64,000 bases of DNA, taken from contig CM060888.1 in the NCBI GenBank assembly GCA_030762935.1, forward strand, positions 117,501,468 to 117,565,467, given 5' to 3'. Of this stretch, positions 33,505 to 45,229 are shown piece by piece. The position numbers and the translations under genes are program-made. The notes under the pieces are model-generated. The model was not told where the DNA came from. It saw only the letters and a list, made by a program, of their open reading frames with translations, and searched no databases. This DNA comes from Hymenopus coronatus (lineage: Eukaryota > Arthropoda > Insecta > Mantodea > Hymenopodidae). Position 1 is the stretch's first letter. The number at the start of each line of letters is the position of its first letter.

Positions 33505-34870
33505 CAAAAAAAAAAAAAAATGGGATCAACAAAATTTTGGAACTGGAAGAGGTTAAAAGGGCCTAACCCATGGCGGAGAAGAAGAAGGACGTGAATTCTG
33601 TTTTATTTTTATTTTAATTGACTATACAAAAACTCAAGGTCAGGGTGACGTTACATTGGGAATCAAACTTGACTTAGCCAACCGTTTTCTTAGTGTAAGG
33701 AAGACTTGAAGACACTGTATAATGTAGCTGCAAATAGGAAACTTATTCCGCCCCCCCTAAAAAAACTGGATAAAGCTGCGGAAAATTATAAAAACATAAT
33801 ACTAGTAAAATATTAAATTCCTAACTCGTATAATTGTGAAATCTGTCTCTTGAAACACGTTATGTTTCTCTTCGTGTAGGTACACAAAACTTGATAATGT
33901 GCTTTTTTAATTATATATTTGTTAAGATACTTCGCAGCCATGAAGAAGTAACATTTGTACCCGTTACTGAAAGCCTTGTACACCAAGCTTAGCCTGTGGC
34001 AGTGGCGAAAATAGACAACCTGTATGACATTTAGCTAGCAGTGAATAATTATACGATTATGAGAAATGTTGGAAAGAAAGCAAAGGGATTAAAGTTATTC
34101 TGATGTTATCATAAATTGAACTAAGTGTATTACACTCGGATGAATATATACATCATGTTCGGAAGTGAATTAACATCCTATTCGATTGCTGCTCTACATC
34201 ATAATTCCTTCTATTTTACTAGGCTGTGTTTGCAGCGTTCGTCTTTAGAGTAGTTACTCCTGCTCTGCAGGAGTACAAACGTTTTAAAACCCTTACTTAT
34301 GCATGTAACCCACCTTAAGAGTAGCGAAGTACTCACGACACCCGAGTATCTGAATGAAGTATGAGTACAGTTAAGCATTGAGGCCAAGCTGCCATAAGGA
34401 CTGTAAGGTTCTTTTAGAGATAATAGAGGTAAAATAATAAATAAAATAATAAACCCTAAAATGTCTTTGAATGAAGTGTTGTAATGAGTGATAAGAAACG
34501 CAACCTCTTGTACTATTACCATCACCCAGTGACTTATTTACTATCTTGCTCGCCTCTTCAATTTGGCTCCAAGAACTGTTGTTTAGTAAGCGCGGAAATC
34601 TTACTCACCCGGGTAGAGTTAAAACAGACTTCATATTGTAATGATGTAATATGCAGGAGAATACAGAAGTTAGGTATTTTATACCAGAAAATCAATTCAG
34701 AAGCATTTAAAAATCATAACATTTCTCATCTTGAATTACTAGATCTTTCAATAGATTTTGATTTAAAGACCTGTGTATTTGGTTAAATATAATTTGCTAA
34801 CAGAAATTTAAAATTTCCATTTAAAAGTTGGACATATTATTAATCATCATAAAGTATGCTGAGTATAATA
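33505..34870. other. Unassigned DNA with an A-run
   Basis: An A-run at about 33507-33520 is followed by a purine-rich 'ggcggagaagaagaagg' segment, which recalls the 3' tail of some LINEs but is too short to assign. Frames on both strands at 34211-34786 (about 100 codons each) have no recognisable domain. Confidence 0.3.
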
Positions 34871-35533
34871 CGAGGGCCTTTTTTTTTTCAACCTCCGATA
34901 GGTTATAAATAAAAGACAAGTTCAGAGAAAACAATTATTGTATTACTAAAAGTTTTGTACACTTATAGTTACTTTTCAACATAATCACTGAAAAGATTGA
35001 GATATGTATCGTACCTGTGCACAAGCTTTGCAGTACCCGCTTCAAAAAATGTTGCCGCCAATGATTTCAAATGAGCATTGACGTTGTTGAAGATCTTCGT
35101 TGGTTTGAAAGTGCTGCCCTCCTAGCCACGTCTTCACTTCAGGGAAAAGGTGAAAGTCGCTGGGTGCCAGGTCAGGACGGTGGATGAACGAAAATGTCCC
35201 ATTGATATTGTTCAAGGAGCCAATAGGTTGTGGCAACAGTGTGTGGACGAGCGTTGTCATGGATCAACACAATTCCCGAAGTCAGCATTCCTCTTCGTTT
35301 GTTTTGAATGGCTCTCCGCATACTTTGTAAAATACAAAGATCTTCAAAACTACGTCAATGCTCATTTGATACGATAAATGTCTCAGTCTTTTCGTTGATT
35401 ATCTTGAAAAGTAACCATAAGTGTACAAAGGTTTTAGTAATAAAAGAGTTGCTTTCTATGAACTTGTCTGTTATTTATAGCCTATGGGAAGTTGGGGAAA
35501 AAAAAACAAAAAAAAAAAAAAAAACGGCCCTCG
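34871..35533. mobile_element. Palindromic mariner derivative flanked by TA
   Basis: Both ends read CGAGGGCC going inward and are flanked by TA (34869-34870 and 35534-35535), the mariner target duplication. The left arm (about 34871-35092) and right arm (about 35338-35533) are diverged inverted copies of the same mariner 3' end, down to the end of the transposase. The right arm has a roughly 50-bp deletion relative to the left. The centre carries transposase sequence in one orientation only. The result is a 663-bp fold-back element. Confidence 0.75.
35060..35300 (-). pseudogene. mariner-type transposase fragment
   Basis: Mariner transposases are D,D34D enzymes that excise and insert at TA. 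On the minus strand the fragment keeps 'IHDNARPHT', which holds the second catalytic Asp. It continues 'YWLLEQYQWDIFVHPP' and, after a frameshift, 'PDLAPSDFHLFPEVKTWLG', which holds the third catalytic Asp. The helix-turn-helix N-terminus and the first Asp are missing. A frame break lies in the 'HPPYSPDLAP' region, where bases are lost. It cannot encode an active enzyme. Confidence 0.85.
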
Positions 35534-35540
35534 TATTATG

Positions 35541-36689
35541 TATTCGTCACGAGAACCAACTTTTAGACACAACCTGTGCCTACCATCCTCCGAAGACATG
35601 AAAATAGAGAATGAGACGTGATGGCAGAAGACATAAAGCTGAGAGAGCCTAGCATAATCGTCTCCCTCCCTACTAAACACTGATTGCAGGAACCCTTCTG
35701 GCTGTTTGCAACTCTCGGCCGCCTCGATGGTCCCTCCTGCCTGTTCAAACACGCGTGTTAAATTATTAGCAGCACAGAAGACAGCCTTTCCCGCATATTC
35801 CAAGGCAAATGACAGCAAGGGGAGAAGGCATTTAAGAAATTGGTGGCGGGAAAACATAACGTTTCTCGAAAATATCCGCGAGGAAAGGAATTTGAAACAC
35901 GAACGTCTCATTATAAGAGCCTAGTTGCCACATCTGCTGAAGAAACAATTGTCGAGTAACTCCCCACGGCCATGAAATGAAGAAACCCTTAATGTAGTGG
36001 CACAAAAAATAAAGAATTTTAATGAGCACCGTGGCACTTTTATAATTCTTTCTTCTTTTCTTTTGCAGAAAGTCCTTTAACTACTTAAATCTCTCGACTT
36101 CTAATGCACAGGTAATAGCACTGTACATATAATATAGTCGGCGCTTTTGAAATAACTTTTATCCTTTTTAAACACAGTCATGTTTATGTGAGCTCTTTGC
36201 CTCACCCACTATGCTGTATTTCAGAGTCGGGCTTTGAAAGAAGTGGCAATTTACTCTTTGAAATGACTGTCAAAGTACTCTTAAAATGTTTTTGCTACAC
36301 CTCTAGAACTGCTCTCCTAGCGTTGATTTTAAACAAAATTGTTGCACCTTTTCTAACTTAAAGCTGTACGGTGTTTTAATTTTGTTCTTATATGATAGTA
36401 CCCAGCCTTTTATTTTGTCTTATTCTAAACATTCACTCTAGGGTCATTCAAACGCTGTTCCAGTTTTAAGGTCTTACAGAAGTTGTGTAATATTAGATAC
36501 TAAGAATGAAAACTTCATTTTTTGACCAAATAGTGACATTTACTTTCCTGAAAATATTGAGAATCTCTTTAAATTGTCTCATAGTGCACAATACTTTTTC
36601 TTACCAGCAATTTCTCACCCGCCTATTGGGGGAAACGTTTTGTGGTTGGTGTGTTCCTTCGGGTGGAATGATGGAAATGGATTTTTTTT
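35541..36689. other. Unassigned DNA
   Basis: A 146-codon minus-strand frame (35471-35911) begins in non-repeat DNA and ends inside the mariner end and its poly-A. I recognise no family in it. The remainder is AT-rich with no repeats seen. Confidence 0.3.
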
Positions 36690-36960
36690 ATTTATGGACG
36701 CTCTTTAACTGCTGTGGTTCTCAACGCCCCATTCTATACTGGTCGTGAAAGACTCGCTTAATTTTGATCAGAGGCCTCTTTTATTAGGCTAGAATTTCTT
36801 TCACGTGCCGTAAATCTACGACACGGAACCAACGCTTTACTTCCCTTTCGAAGGAAGCCATGCTAAGGATTTTTACGCCCGAAAAAATGCTTCGTCCTCC
36901 ACTGGCTTTGAACCCGCGACCTTGAATATATGAAGTTAATGTTACACCGCGGATTGTGAC
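36690..36960 (-). mobile_element. S3 tRNA-derived SINE, copy 3
   Basis: Body blocks 'tttatggacgctctttaact', 'cagaggcctc' and 'acgtgccgtaaat' precede the tRNA-like head 'tttgaacccgcgaccttg' on this strand. The A-box end is degraded ('atgttacaccgcgg'). Confidence 0.85.
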
Positions 36961-37107
36961 TATGTGGAATGATTGCCAAATATTTTACAAAAATGAGGAT
37001 TACAAATATAATTTGAACACTTGTTAAAACGTTAATCACCATCATTCTTCAAAAGAATTGAGACATAGTTACTTTCCCTGTATAAAATAATGTTCTATGC
37101 TATATTT

Positions 37108-37325
37108 TGTTATGGTGTTTAACGCCCGCTTTTACTACTTTTGGCACCGCAGGCGGTGACACTGGTGACATGAAGATGGTGCACCGGTGGAATGCGATGG
37201 CGGGAGAAACTGGAGAATCCGGTGAAAACCCGCCCCTGCGCCGCTTTGTCCACACAAATCTCACATGTGGTCGCTTGGGGTCTAGGTGAGAGGCGAGTGG
37301 TCTAAACACTCGGCCACAGCGTGGT
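37108..37325 (-). mobile_element. S1 tRNA-derived SINE
   Basis: Reverse-complement S1: tail 'gttaacgcccgctttt'-like block at left ('gtttaacgcccgcttttac'), body 'cccgcccctgcgccgctttgtc', and A box 'gagtggtctaaacactcggcc' in reverse at right. The B box is missing or deleted (the head reads 'gcttggggtctaggtgag'). Confidence 0.85.
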
Positions 37326-37777
37326 CCGTTACTCTATTTGGCTACATTTATCTGAATTATGGTTTACATCTTAAACTTTTTTAATGTTCAATATAAATAA
37401 ATTAAATACTCATTAAAATTATAAATGTATTTTTTTCAACACGGAATATTATGAGAAAGCCAATTCATTGTGCAGCGCAATGCTTTTCATCCTAATGGAG
37501 TTTTCTCGGGTTTATCAAGCGTTAAATTCAACTGACTTTTAAAAAAAAACTAACAGATACAGCCACCCTGCACATTTCACCTTATTTTAATAAAAATAGC
37601 TATTTTTACCTGTCGTTTGTGTGAAGTACTTTGTGTGATATTTACTGTTCCATTACAATTCACTCCAAAATTATTTAATTCATTCGCAAGTTTTTACGCT
37701 TATAAAACACTGTTAATGAACCTTAAGGTGTCTCAAGCGGTTAACTAAGTAGGTAACTGGTTACTAAATTTTCAGTC
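37326..37777. other. Unassigned AT-rich DNA
   Basis: Nothing recognised. Confidence 0.4.
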
Positions 37778-38245
37778 ACGTACGTACAGAATACATAGCA
37801 GGTAGAGATGGTGCTTTATTCCTCCCAGAAGTTCAATACCGAAATTTCACCGGAAATGTGTTTTGAAACCCAGTGAATAAAAAAAACATGTTAAGAAAAA
37901 GCTCCGTGTGTGGGTCTGTGTTTTGGTTTGCAACGTAATACAAAAACAAAATGTCCGTTAAATGCCAAACGTGTATTTAAGTTGACTTCCAAGAATGCAA
38001 CATGTTGATTTTCAAGAAGATACCTCCGCCCACAGTTACCCCTTATGTGAAACATCTTTGATTTCCTCAAAAATGATTTTGATCAATATACCTATCATAC
38101 GTTTAAAAGTTTCATGACAATTGAAATGGGAATCTTAAATTTTATGGGAATAGCCTGAAAAGTCCTCTTCATTCTGTACGAATTTTTCATAACCATGAGA
38201 GATAGACAAAAATTTACACTCCAAGAATTGTAGATCTCAGTAAAA
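37778..38245 (+). mobile_element. H1 repeat, diverged 3'-truncated copy
   Basis: Degraded hairpin ('cgtacgtacagaatacatag'), then H1 body landmarks to 'gagatagacaaaaatttac'. It ends where a minus-strand H1 copy begins. Confidence 0.75.
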
Positions 38246-38654
38246 CACGCTCTTTCCAGAAAATTGAAGATATATATTTAAATTGTCATGTATATATCTT
38301 CAATATAAAAGATTTTAATCAAAATCGTTAGCCATTTTTGAGAAAGTAAAAATGTTCGAGATTTTCTCCATGTAAAAACATAGTCTTGGGTATGATTTTC
38401 TTGAAAATCTTCATTTCGCATCCTTAGAGGATGCCGAACTTTAATACCAAGTTTGGTATTTAAAGGTATTTGCGTTTTTGAGCTATGCTGCCTGCAGACA
38501 AACATACACACAAACATTTTTCTAAAAGTGTTTTTTTTGGGGGTGGGGGATTCAGGTGTCTCAAAACATGTATTTCTGGTGAAATCTCGGTATCAAATGT
38601 TTGGGTGTTATAACCTTGTCTATACTCTATGTGCATAGTACGTGTAGAGAAAGT
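38246..38654 (-). mobile_element. H1 repeat, 5' half
   Basis: Runs from the 'ccagaaaattgaagatatat' block to the intact end 'tatgtgcatagtacgtgtag' and 'agaaagt'. It lacks the 3' half. It lies tail-to-tail with the preceding plus-strand copy. Confidence 0.8.
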
Positions 38655-38800
38655 AAAATGTGATATAATGATTTTCAAGAAACTCCCTTTAAATAAAAGA
38701 CGTCAAAATTTATTAATGTTCATAAACAATAACGATTTACATTAAATAATTAGGTAATGTTTAAGATACTCACATATAAAATGAAACTTATATATAAACT

Positions 38801-39144
38801 AACTCCATGGCACGACAGCTCACGGGGAGCCTTGGCCTACCGCCCGGCCGCTGCGTCCCCCATCTCGGTCCACTACAGACGTCATGGATGGGGTGCAGTA
38901 TTGGAGGGTGAGACGTGGTCAGCGCCTCGAGCCCCTCCCGGCCGGTTAATGCGGTCCTCACGACCTGGAGCCGCTACTTCTCCATCAAGTAGCTCCTCAA
39001 TTGGCCCCCCAGGGACCTCACGAGGCTGAGTGCACCCCGGTCCAGGTCTCCCAGCGGGGGAAAAATCCCCACACCGGTACTGGGATCGAACCCAGGTCTC
39101 CTGCTTGGTAGGCAGCTGCGCTACCACCGCGCTAAGGAGACGAC
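38801..39144 (-). mobile_element. S4 tRNA-derived SINE, full copy
   Basis: On the minus strand: head 'cgcggtggtagcgcagctgcc' and B box 'gggttcgatccca', then a GC-rich body ('ggtgcactcagcctcgtgagg', 'gttaaccggccgggagggg'), ending 'gagctgtcgtgccatggag'. Much GC-richer than its surroundings. It lies next to a (TA)n tract, and 'atgaaacttatatata' occurs on both sides (about 38781 and 39198), which may mark the target. Confidence 0.9.
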
Positions 39145-39147
39145 CAA

Positions 39148-39149
<2 letters not shown>

Positions 39150-39190
<41 letters not shown>
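39150..39190. repeat. (TA)n microsatellite
   Basis: About 20 TA units directly beside the S4 head. Confidence 0.95.
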
Positions 39191-39193
<3 letters not shown>

Positions 39194-39214
39194 ATAAATG
39201 AAACTTATATATAT

Positions 39215-39620
39215 GTGTATGTGTATATATATTGTATAATTGTCTATAAAGTAAACGTACTACGGACAAAGTGTAGATATCCGTAAAACACACAATTAAT
39301 TGAAATAGTGGAATTAGCCGTTTCCAAGAATAGTTGTTATTGATTTGAATGTTTCAATACTCTGTAAATTTACTTCTCTATTACGCAAAGTATATATGGG
39401 AAGTATTGCATTCCACCCAGAACATTTTATATTGAGATTTCACCAAATTTTGCATATTTTTAACTCAAAAAGAGCATCTTGTGTGTGTGTTCGTTTGCCT
39501 GTGAACACCGTAATTGAACATTTAAAATTTGGGTAGATATTAAACTTGGTGTTCGAGTTTATTATCTTCCAAGGATACACAAGAACGTTTCAAGGAAAGT
39601 CCTCTAGCTGCTAACTACTT
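39215..39620 (+). mobile_element. Two diverged H1 fragments in tandem
   Basis: 39215-39345 resembles the H1 3' half ('gtagatatccgtaaaacacac', 'gccgtttccaagaatag'). 39366-39620 resembles the 5' half ('gtattgcattccaccc', 'gagatttcacc', 'atcttccaaggata'). Both are old. Confidence 0.6.
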
Positions 39621-39811
39621 ATGTTTTAATTGGAGCCTTTATTTTCTTTAACATAGTTCCAATAAATTAATAAAATAACATATTAGCGATAAGTACATGG
39701 GAGAAATATTTGCTGGAACTGATGGGTGATTTCCTTTCAGTCCGTTGAATTTTTGTAATTTTGTATTACGAGTAAATGTACAGCAAAAATCCAAACGCAC
39801 TACGTAAAAAA

Positions 39812-40542
39812 ATCTTATGTGTTACACTCATACGACTTTCTCTAGCTACTCTACAAACTTCTTACGAAAGATATTCCTTCTTTCAACACCATGCTAATCG
39901 AGATAAACATTAGCAGAATTTTATTACTTAGTTTATAAGTAGAATGGAACTAAGGGAATGCACTACGCTAAAAGTGATAGTCAAATGTTTTAAAAACTGT
40001 CGTTATGCGATTGTCATTGCAAATCGCTTCTTTGCTTGGCCAGGAGTAGAACAAAAGAAAAACGGACACTTCCATCTGAGAAAAGTATAAGTACTTCACA
40101 ATTGAAACTAATAACAAGAAATACCTCGAAAATGGTAAGCTCCACGAAAATTATGCATATGACATGTTGTGTATTTTGGCAAGATCTACATTTTTTGTAA
40201 TGTAAGTTTTTGTCTATCTCTTACGGTTTACTAGTTAAGCCAAATTAAGCAAAATTCATACACAATAAACAGCTCTTTAGAAGCTATTCCCAGAAAATTC
40301 AAAATACACATTTTATTTGTGATAAAAATGGCTTTAATATGTGGGATTTTAATCAAAATCATTACATCCATTTTTAAGAAAAAAAAATTGAAAAATGTTA
40401 TATGTAAAGGGGATTTTCTTGAAAATCTTCCTGTCGCATCTTCGAAAGATACCAAAGTTAAATACCAAGCATGGTATTTAACCGTCTCTTCGTTTTTGAG
40501 CTATGCTGTCCACAGTCCCACAAGACAGACAGACAGACACAG

Positions 40543-40573
<31 letters not shown>

Positions 40574-41020
40574 CGGATCTGTTTCTGAAAATGCTTTCTT
40601 TTTGGATTCAGGGGGTCCTAAAACATGTATTTCCAGTGAAAACTCGATATCGAATTTTTGAGTGGAATATAATGGATACTTCATATAACGTCGCCGTACG
40701 TGGTGTAATGGTTACCATCATATACCCAAGGTCGCGGGTTCAAACCCGGCGGAGGAAAATGTATTTTTTCGTGTGTAAAAATCCTTAGCATAGCTTCCTT
40801 CGGAAGGAAAGTAAAGCCGTTGGTCCCATATCGTACATTTACGGCACGTAAAAGAACATCAAGTCTGATAGACAGGCCTCTGAGCAAAATTAAGCGGTCC
40901 TTCACGCCCATTATAGAATTTGACGCTGAGAACCACAGCAGTTAAAGAGCGTCCATAAATAAAAGGCCATTTTCCATTTTCTATCCCTATGTACAGTGTA
41001 CATACGAGGATAGAGAAAGT
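39812..41020 (-). mobile_element. H1 repeat (subfamily 2) split by an S3 SINE
   Basis: The H1 body runs from 39812 to about 40680. Its hairpin end reappears at about 40973-41020 ('tatccctatgtacagtgtac', then 'atacgaggatagagaaagt'). The S3 unit between them interrupts the copy just inside the 5' end. An expanded compound (AC)n tract lies at the fixed microsatellite position (40530-40571). Confidence 0.9.
40690..40965 (+). mobile_element. S3 tRNA-derived SINE, best-preserved copy
   Basis: A box 'gtggtgtaatggttacc', B box 'gggttcaaacccg', then the full body ending 'agagcgtccataaataaaa'. It is inserted in the H1 copy spanning 39812-41020 and so is younger than that copy. Confidence 0.9.
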
Positions 41021-41426
41021 AAGAATGTAGTTTTCTTTATAATAAACAATTTGTTTCCAATAGCTCTTATGTGCCGCTTCCTAGAGATACGTTACTATGA
41101 TTCCTTTTTTTCAATACTGTCATACTTTTAAATGTCCTGTCTAAATTATTCCTTGCGATTATATAGAAATTGTACTTAGTTGTCAGGCCAAATTCTTAAA
41201 CATTTCCCGCTTGTTATTATATCTTCACCGAAACGTGTAATGTAGTCATTTCTGTAGAGCCTGATGCCGATTAAAATTAACTGGAATTGAACTTTCGTAA
41301 GATATTTGTTTTCCACTAATAAACGACAGTATGAAAGCTATGTAGAACACATAGGCTTGTTTGAAGATTAACACAGAATAAATAAATTTTAATCCGAAAT
41401 ATTAAAATATGCCAATTTATTTTATT
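41021..41426. other. Unassigned AT-rich DNA
   Basis: Nothing recognised. Confidence 0.4.
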
Positions 41427-41578
41427 ACTTTTTCTACACGTACTATGTACATAGTGTATAGAAAAGGTATTGTATTGTACACAAAAATTCCATAACGAGA
41501 TTTCACTGGAAATACATGTTTTGGGTCTCTCTGAATCCAGAAAGGCATTTTTGGAAAAAGGGCTCTATGTGTGTGTGT

Positions 41579-41611
<33 letters not shown>

Positions 41612-42284
41612 GACAGCATAGCTCAAAAACGAAAAAACCCTTGAATATCAAACTTGATATTTAAGTTTGATATCTTCCAAGGACGCGACACGTATATTTT
41701 CAAGCAAATCTCCCCTCCCCAACTACCCTTTACATGGAAAAAATTTCGAAAATTTTGATTTCCCAAAAATGGCTCTAACGATTTTGATTAAAATTTCTTA
41801 TATTTAAGATATTTACATCCCAAATAAAATGTTTAACTTCAATTTTCTGGCAATAGCCTCTGAAGACGTTTATTCTGGATTAAATTTGCAGAATTTTGTA
41901 TGACTGGCAAACCGTAAGATATAGACAAAAGGTTACCACACAAAATGTAGAGCTCGTTAAAACACACAATTTATGTTAACCTGTTATGTTAGGCTGACCG
42001 TTTTTGAGATATTGCTTGTTATTAGTTTCAGCTTTAAAATACTTATCCTTTCTCATATGGGAATTTGTCAACTTCTGTCCATACAAACATAGCAATCAGC
42101 TTTTAAAGGCTTTAACTATCTATTTAGGATCTGTATTCCCTTATTTCCCTTCTACTTACAAAGAAGCAAGTAAACTAGGTGTTGTTTTTTTTTCGATTAG
42201 TATTAAGTAAATAAAAGAATAAACTTTTTAACAATAATTTATTGTAGAGATGTAGAGAAAATCATGAGAATGGAACACATCAGA
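41427..42284 (+). mobile_element. H1 repeat, full-length copy (subfamily 1)
   Basis: 858 bp from 'actttttctacacgtactatg' to 'gaacacatcaga'. A long (GT)n tract (41565-41612) occupies the microsatellite position. The 3' inverted repeat reads 'tgtagagaaaatcatg'. Confidence 0.9.
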
Positions 42285-43090
42285 TCTTTTTGTTTTATTT
42301 TATATTGACGCAGTTGAAGTATGAAGCACCTCCATCTTGTGCCATTCATCAGATAACCGCAACTACATGAAACATGTATTCTAATTCAGCATCAATTAAA
42401 GGATCCCTTTAGCATCACTTGATAAATACCTAGGGGACTGGCGGTCATAAAAAGAGGTGCATTATGAAAACATAATCGGATGGTTTATCTGATCCTCACT
42501 ACCTTATTATACCCTTATTTAGAATGCGTTAATATGGATAGGCCGTTTTAAATGGGCACAAGTGCTGAATGATTTCCATCGGATGGAAATTATTCTTCTA
42601 ACCTGTACAAATGGATGTAACATGCATATTAAGTAATTTTTCTTGGCTGAAACCCAAAGCGATTTTATATCTATGTCCCGATGTAGCGAAAACCAGTCCA
42701 TTATTACCAGGGGCGAATTGTATAAAGGAGCAAAAAGATATCGCAACCAGCCTAATGTCCTAGAAAGGAAGATATCTCAGCATGCTCTCAAGAGGTCATC
42801 CAGCGCATTTGTCTAAGCGAGTTTTTTGGTTCACTTGTTCCGGGAACGTCTGCCTTAAACATCCATTCCATTTAGTTTTTGTAATCTATTTGCCACTATG
42901 CTGCCAAATCCAACGACTCTCAAGGTATACTTTGTTGTGACCGCATCAGCGGTAGCTGAATGGCGGAAAATGGCACATTATTGTGGGAAGTAATAATATT
43001 GCCGCATGGGATGAGAAAAAGTGCTACTTGTGTAGGGTGTCTCATAAAGCTATTTTTTCTTTTATTTATTTTTTTTTGTTAATAATAATA
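42285..43090. other. Unassigned DNA
   Basis: No gene or recurrent repeat recognised. Confidence 0.4.
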
Positions 43091-43333
43091 ACTCCATGGC
43101 ACAACAGCTCACAGGGAACCTTAGCCTACCGCCCCGCCGCTGCGTCCTCCATCTCCGTCCATGCCTGACGTAGAATATTGGAGGGAAAGACGTGGTCAAC
43201 ACCTCGAATCACCCCGGCCGGTTAATGCAGTCCTCAATTGGCCCCCCCATGGACCTCACGAGGCTGAGTGCACCCCATTCCGGGTATCGCGCTTGGCAAG
43301 CAGCAACGCTATCACCACGCTAAGCAGATGACC
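43091..43333 (-). mobile_element. S4 tRNA-derived SINE, internally deleted copy
   Basis: It shares the 'actccatggcac...' end, the 'gttaatgcagtcctcaattgg' and 'ggacctcacgaggctgagtg' blocks and a worn tRNA head at right. About 100 bp of the full S4 unit is missing, including the segment with the paired 'ccggtactgggatcg'. Confidence 0.85.
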
Positions 43334-43371
43334 CAAGAATGAGAATATAATTAAATAATATGAACCGGTGC

Positions 43372-43590
43372 CGCGCCGTGGCCGAGTGGTTAGATCACTC
43401 GCCTCTCACTTAAACGGCCCGGGCTCGATTCCAAGAGACCGCAAGTGAGATTTGTGGTGGACAAAGTGGCTCAGGGGTGGGTTCTCCTGTTTCCCCCGTC
43501 ATCACATTCCACCATCTTTGTTCCATTATCTTTAGTGTCATCGCCCGCGGTGCTATAAGAGCAAAAGCGGGCGTTAAACACTATCCAAAA
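43372..43590 (+). mobile_element. S1 tRNA-derived SINE
   Basis: Clear A box 'tggccgagtggttagatcac', B box 'gggctcgattcc', body 'gacaaagtggctcaggggtgg' and tail 'aaaagcgggcgttaaacac'. Confidence 0.9.
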
Positions 43591-43833
43591 ACATTATAAT
43601 GACCTGGAATCTATAGAGTTTAAAATTATCCGACATTCCATGAGAAAATCCTTACTCTAGAAATTTAAAACCAAGATTGTTGAATATGAGGCAGACACAC
43701 TTCACACCATATGCTTGTTAAGTTTGAGAATTAGAGAGCTCAAACGGTGTAATGTTTGAGGATGAGAATATAACAGCGCTACGGGGAGTCTGTACACTCA
43801 CTGTCTGCTCACGCGACTTGTACTAATTACCGT
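43591..43833. other. Unassigned DNA
   Basis: Nothing recognised. Confidence 0.4.
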
Positions 43834-43842
43834 CTATCTTTT

Positions 43843-44110
43843 TATTTTTATTGTTTCATTTATATAGCCCCCTTTAACATTTGTCATATCGGGGGCTTGC
43901 CCCTGAAACAGCGCGTCTGTAGGTTTAAATAATTTTATTTTCCTCAAACGCACACACACATTCACTCTCACATACATACTTCCAGACTCTGTGAGGGGTA
44001 GGAAATAATTTTATGTAAAGAAAAATTCCCCGCCCCAGCGGGGAATCGAACCCGGGACCTCCGGTGAGGAGTCAGCTCGCTGACCACTCGACCACGGAGG
44101 CAGACTCCAC
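43843..44110 (-). mobile_element. S2 tRNA-derived SINE, copy 2
   Basis: Well-preserved head ('gtggtcgagtggtcagcgag', B box 'gggttcgattccc'). The 3' inverted repeat AGCCCCC (43866-43872) with GGGGGCT (43891-43897) is intact. CTATCTTTT flanks it on both sides (43834-43842 and 44111-44119) as a 9-bp target-site duplication. Confidence 0.93.
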
Positions 44111-44119
44111 CTATCTTTT

Positions 44120-45019
44120 GTTTTGTCTTCGCTGCTCAAAAACCGTTTCGTAGAACACGTGCTTCAAAAATGGGCAGTGAGCTTCAGGCTTTACGTGCAC
44201 CAAATATTGATAATAGTTATTTCCTATTAAGTTTGTTTAAACGGTAAGTGCACAACGTTAAATCACAAAAAATTAAATCAAACTATTTGAATTTGGAATT
44301 GCGTTTTTCAAGTATGATTCACATTTCCAATTCTGTATCTAATACTACGGCTAGCGCGAAAGAAAAAGTGTAAACTATTAATAAAGCTTAATATATGCAT
44401 GACATATGATGTTATTGCTGTTTAGTTCATCGGAATGTAAGTTTTTGAGACTGTGGAACTAAACTGTTCTATGTGATATCTTACGAAAATCTGCTGAGAA
44501 TTGCCTTGCCTCATGTTTTATTGTGGACTAGAATATGTGCTTCCGAAAGTCAGGAATTACTGAGCATTCTGTAGGAGTAGAAGGACCATACCTTCATTGT
44601 TTATTCAGCGTCTATACCATTTATTTTCGCTTTCTTCTGATTGATTTTAAGTCATGACACAAATAATCGCTTACTAGTTTATATTTCAGTAATTACGTGG
44701 CCACTGAGGGCAATCTTACATTTGGATTGTTTGGTAAAACGGAATTGAATTCCCAAATGCATACAGCTATCCCTTGAGCCATCTCAACATTTGGATTCTC
44801 TTATTAATTCATATGTTATGCAATAATTTTAAGAAAATGTTCTATCGCGATCATGCATACAACCTGCTCTACCCATAATAAATTCCGATATATGAGTTGT
44901 GTAATAATTAGTGCATCCAAAATTAAGGGTACCAAAATCTATTCTTGTATTCACTACATATTTATGCCTATAAATACGCATGTACATACAATGTGCGTAG
45001 TATGTAGTTAGGGAACTCA
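44120..45019. other. Unassigned AT-rich DNA
   Basis: Nothing recognised. Confidence 0.4.
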
Positions 45020-45216
45020 TCCCTGTGAGGTCCCTGGGGGGGGGCCAATTGAGGAGCTACTTGATGGAGAAGTAGCGATCGAAGTCATGAGGACCGCATT
45101 AACTGGCCGGGGGAGCGCTGACCAAGTCTCACCCTCCAATACTGCAACCCATCCATGACGTCTGTCATGGACCGGGCGGTAGGCCTAGGTTTCTTGTGAG
45201 TGTCGTGCCATGAATT
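45020..45216 (+). mobile_element. S4 SINE body without its tRNA head
   Basis: Starts inside the body at 'tgtgaggtccctgggggg' and runs to 'gtgtcgtgccatga'. The promoter-bearing head is absent, as expected of 5' truncation during reverse transcription. Confidence 0.85.
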
Positions 45217-45229
45217 TATTATTCTGTAG

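Noticed and set aside
33505..33600. A-run followed by 'ggcggagaagaagaagg', like a LINE 3' tail
   Set aside because: Too short and low in complexity. No adjacent LINE coding or second copy.
34211..34786. Opposed frames of 104 and 100 codons
   Set aside because: AT-driven composition, open on both strands, no family recognised.
35471..35911. 146-codon minus-strand frame
   Set aside because: Its C-terminal part is translated mariner end and poly-A (a Phe run). The rest shows no recognisable domain.
40319..40788. Frames of 89 and 105 codons with Thr-His or Cys-Val runs (also at 41417-41664)
   Set aside because: They are translations of the (CA/GT)n tract within H1 copies.
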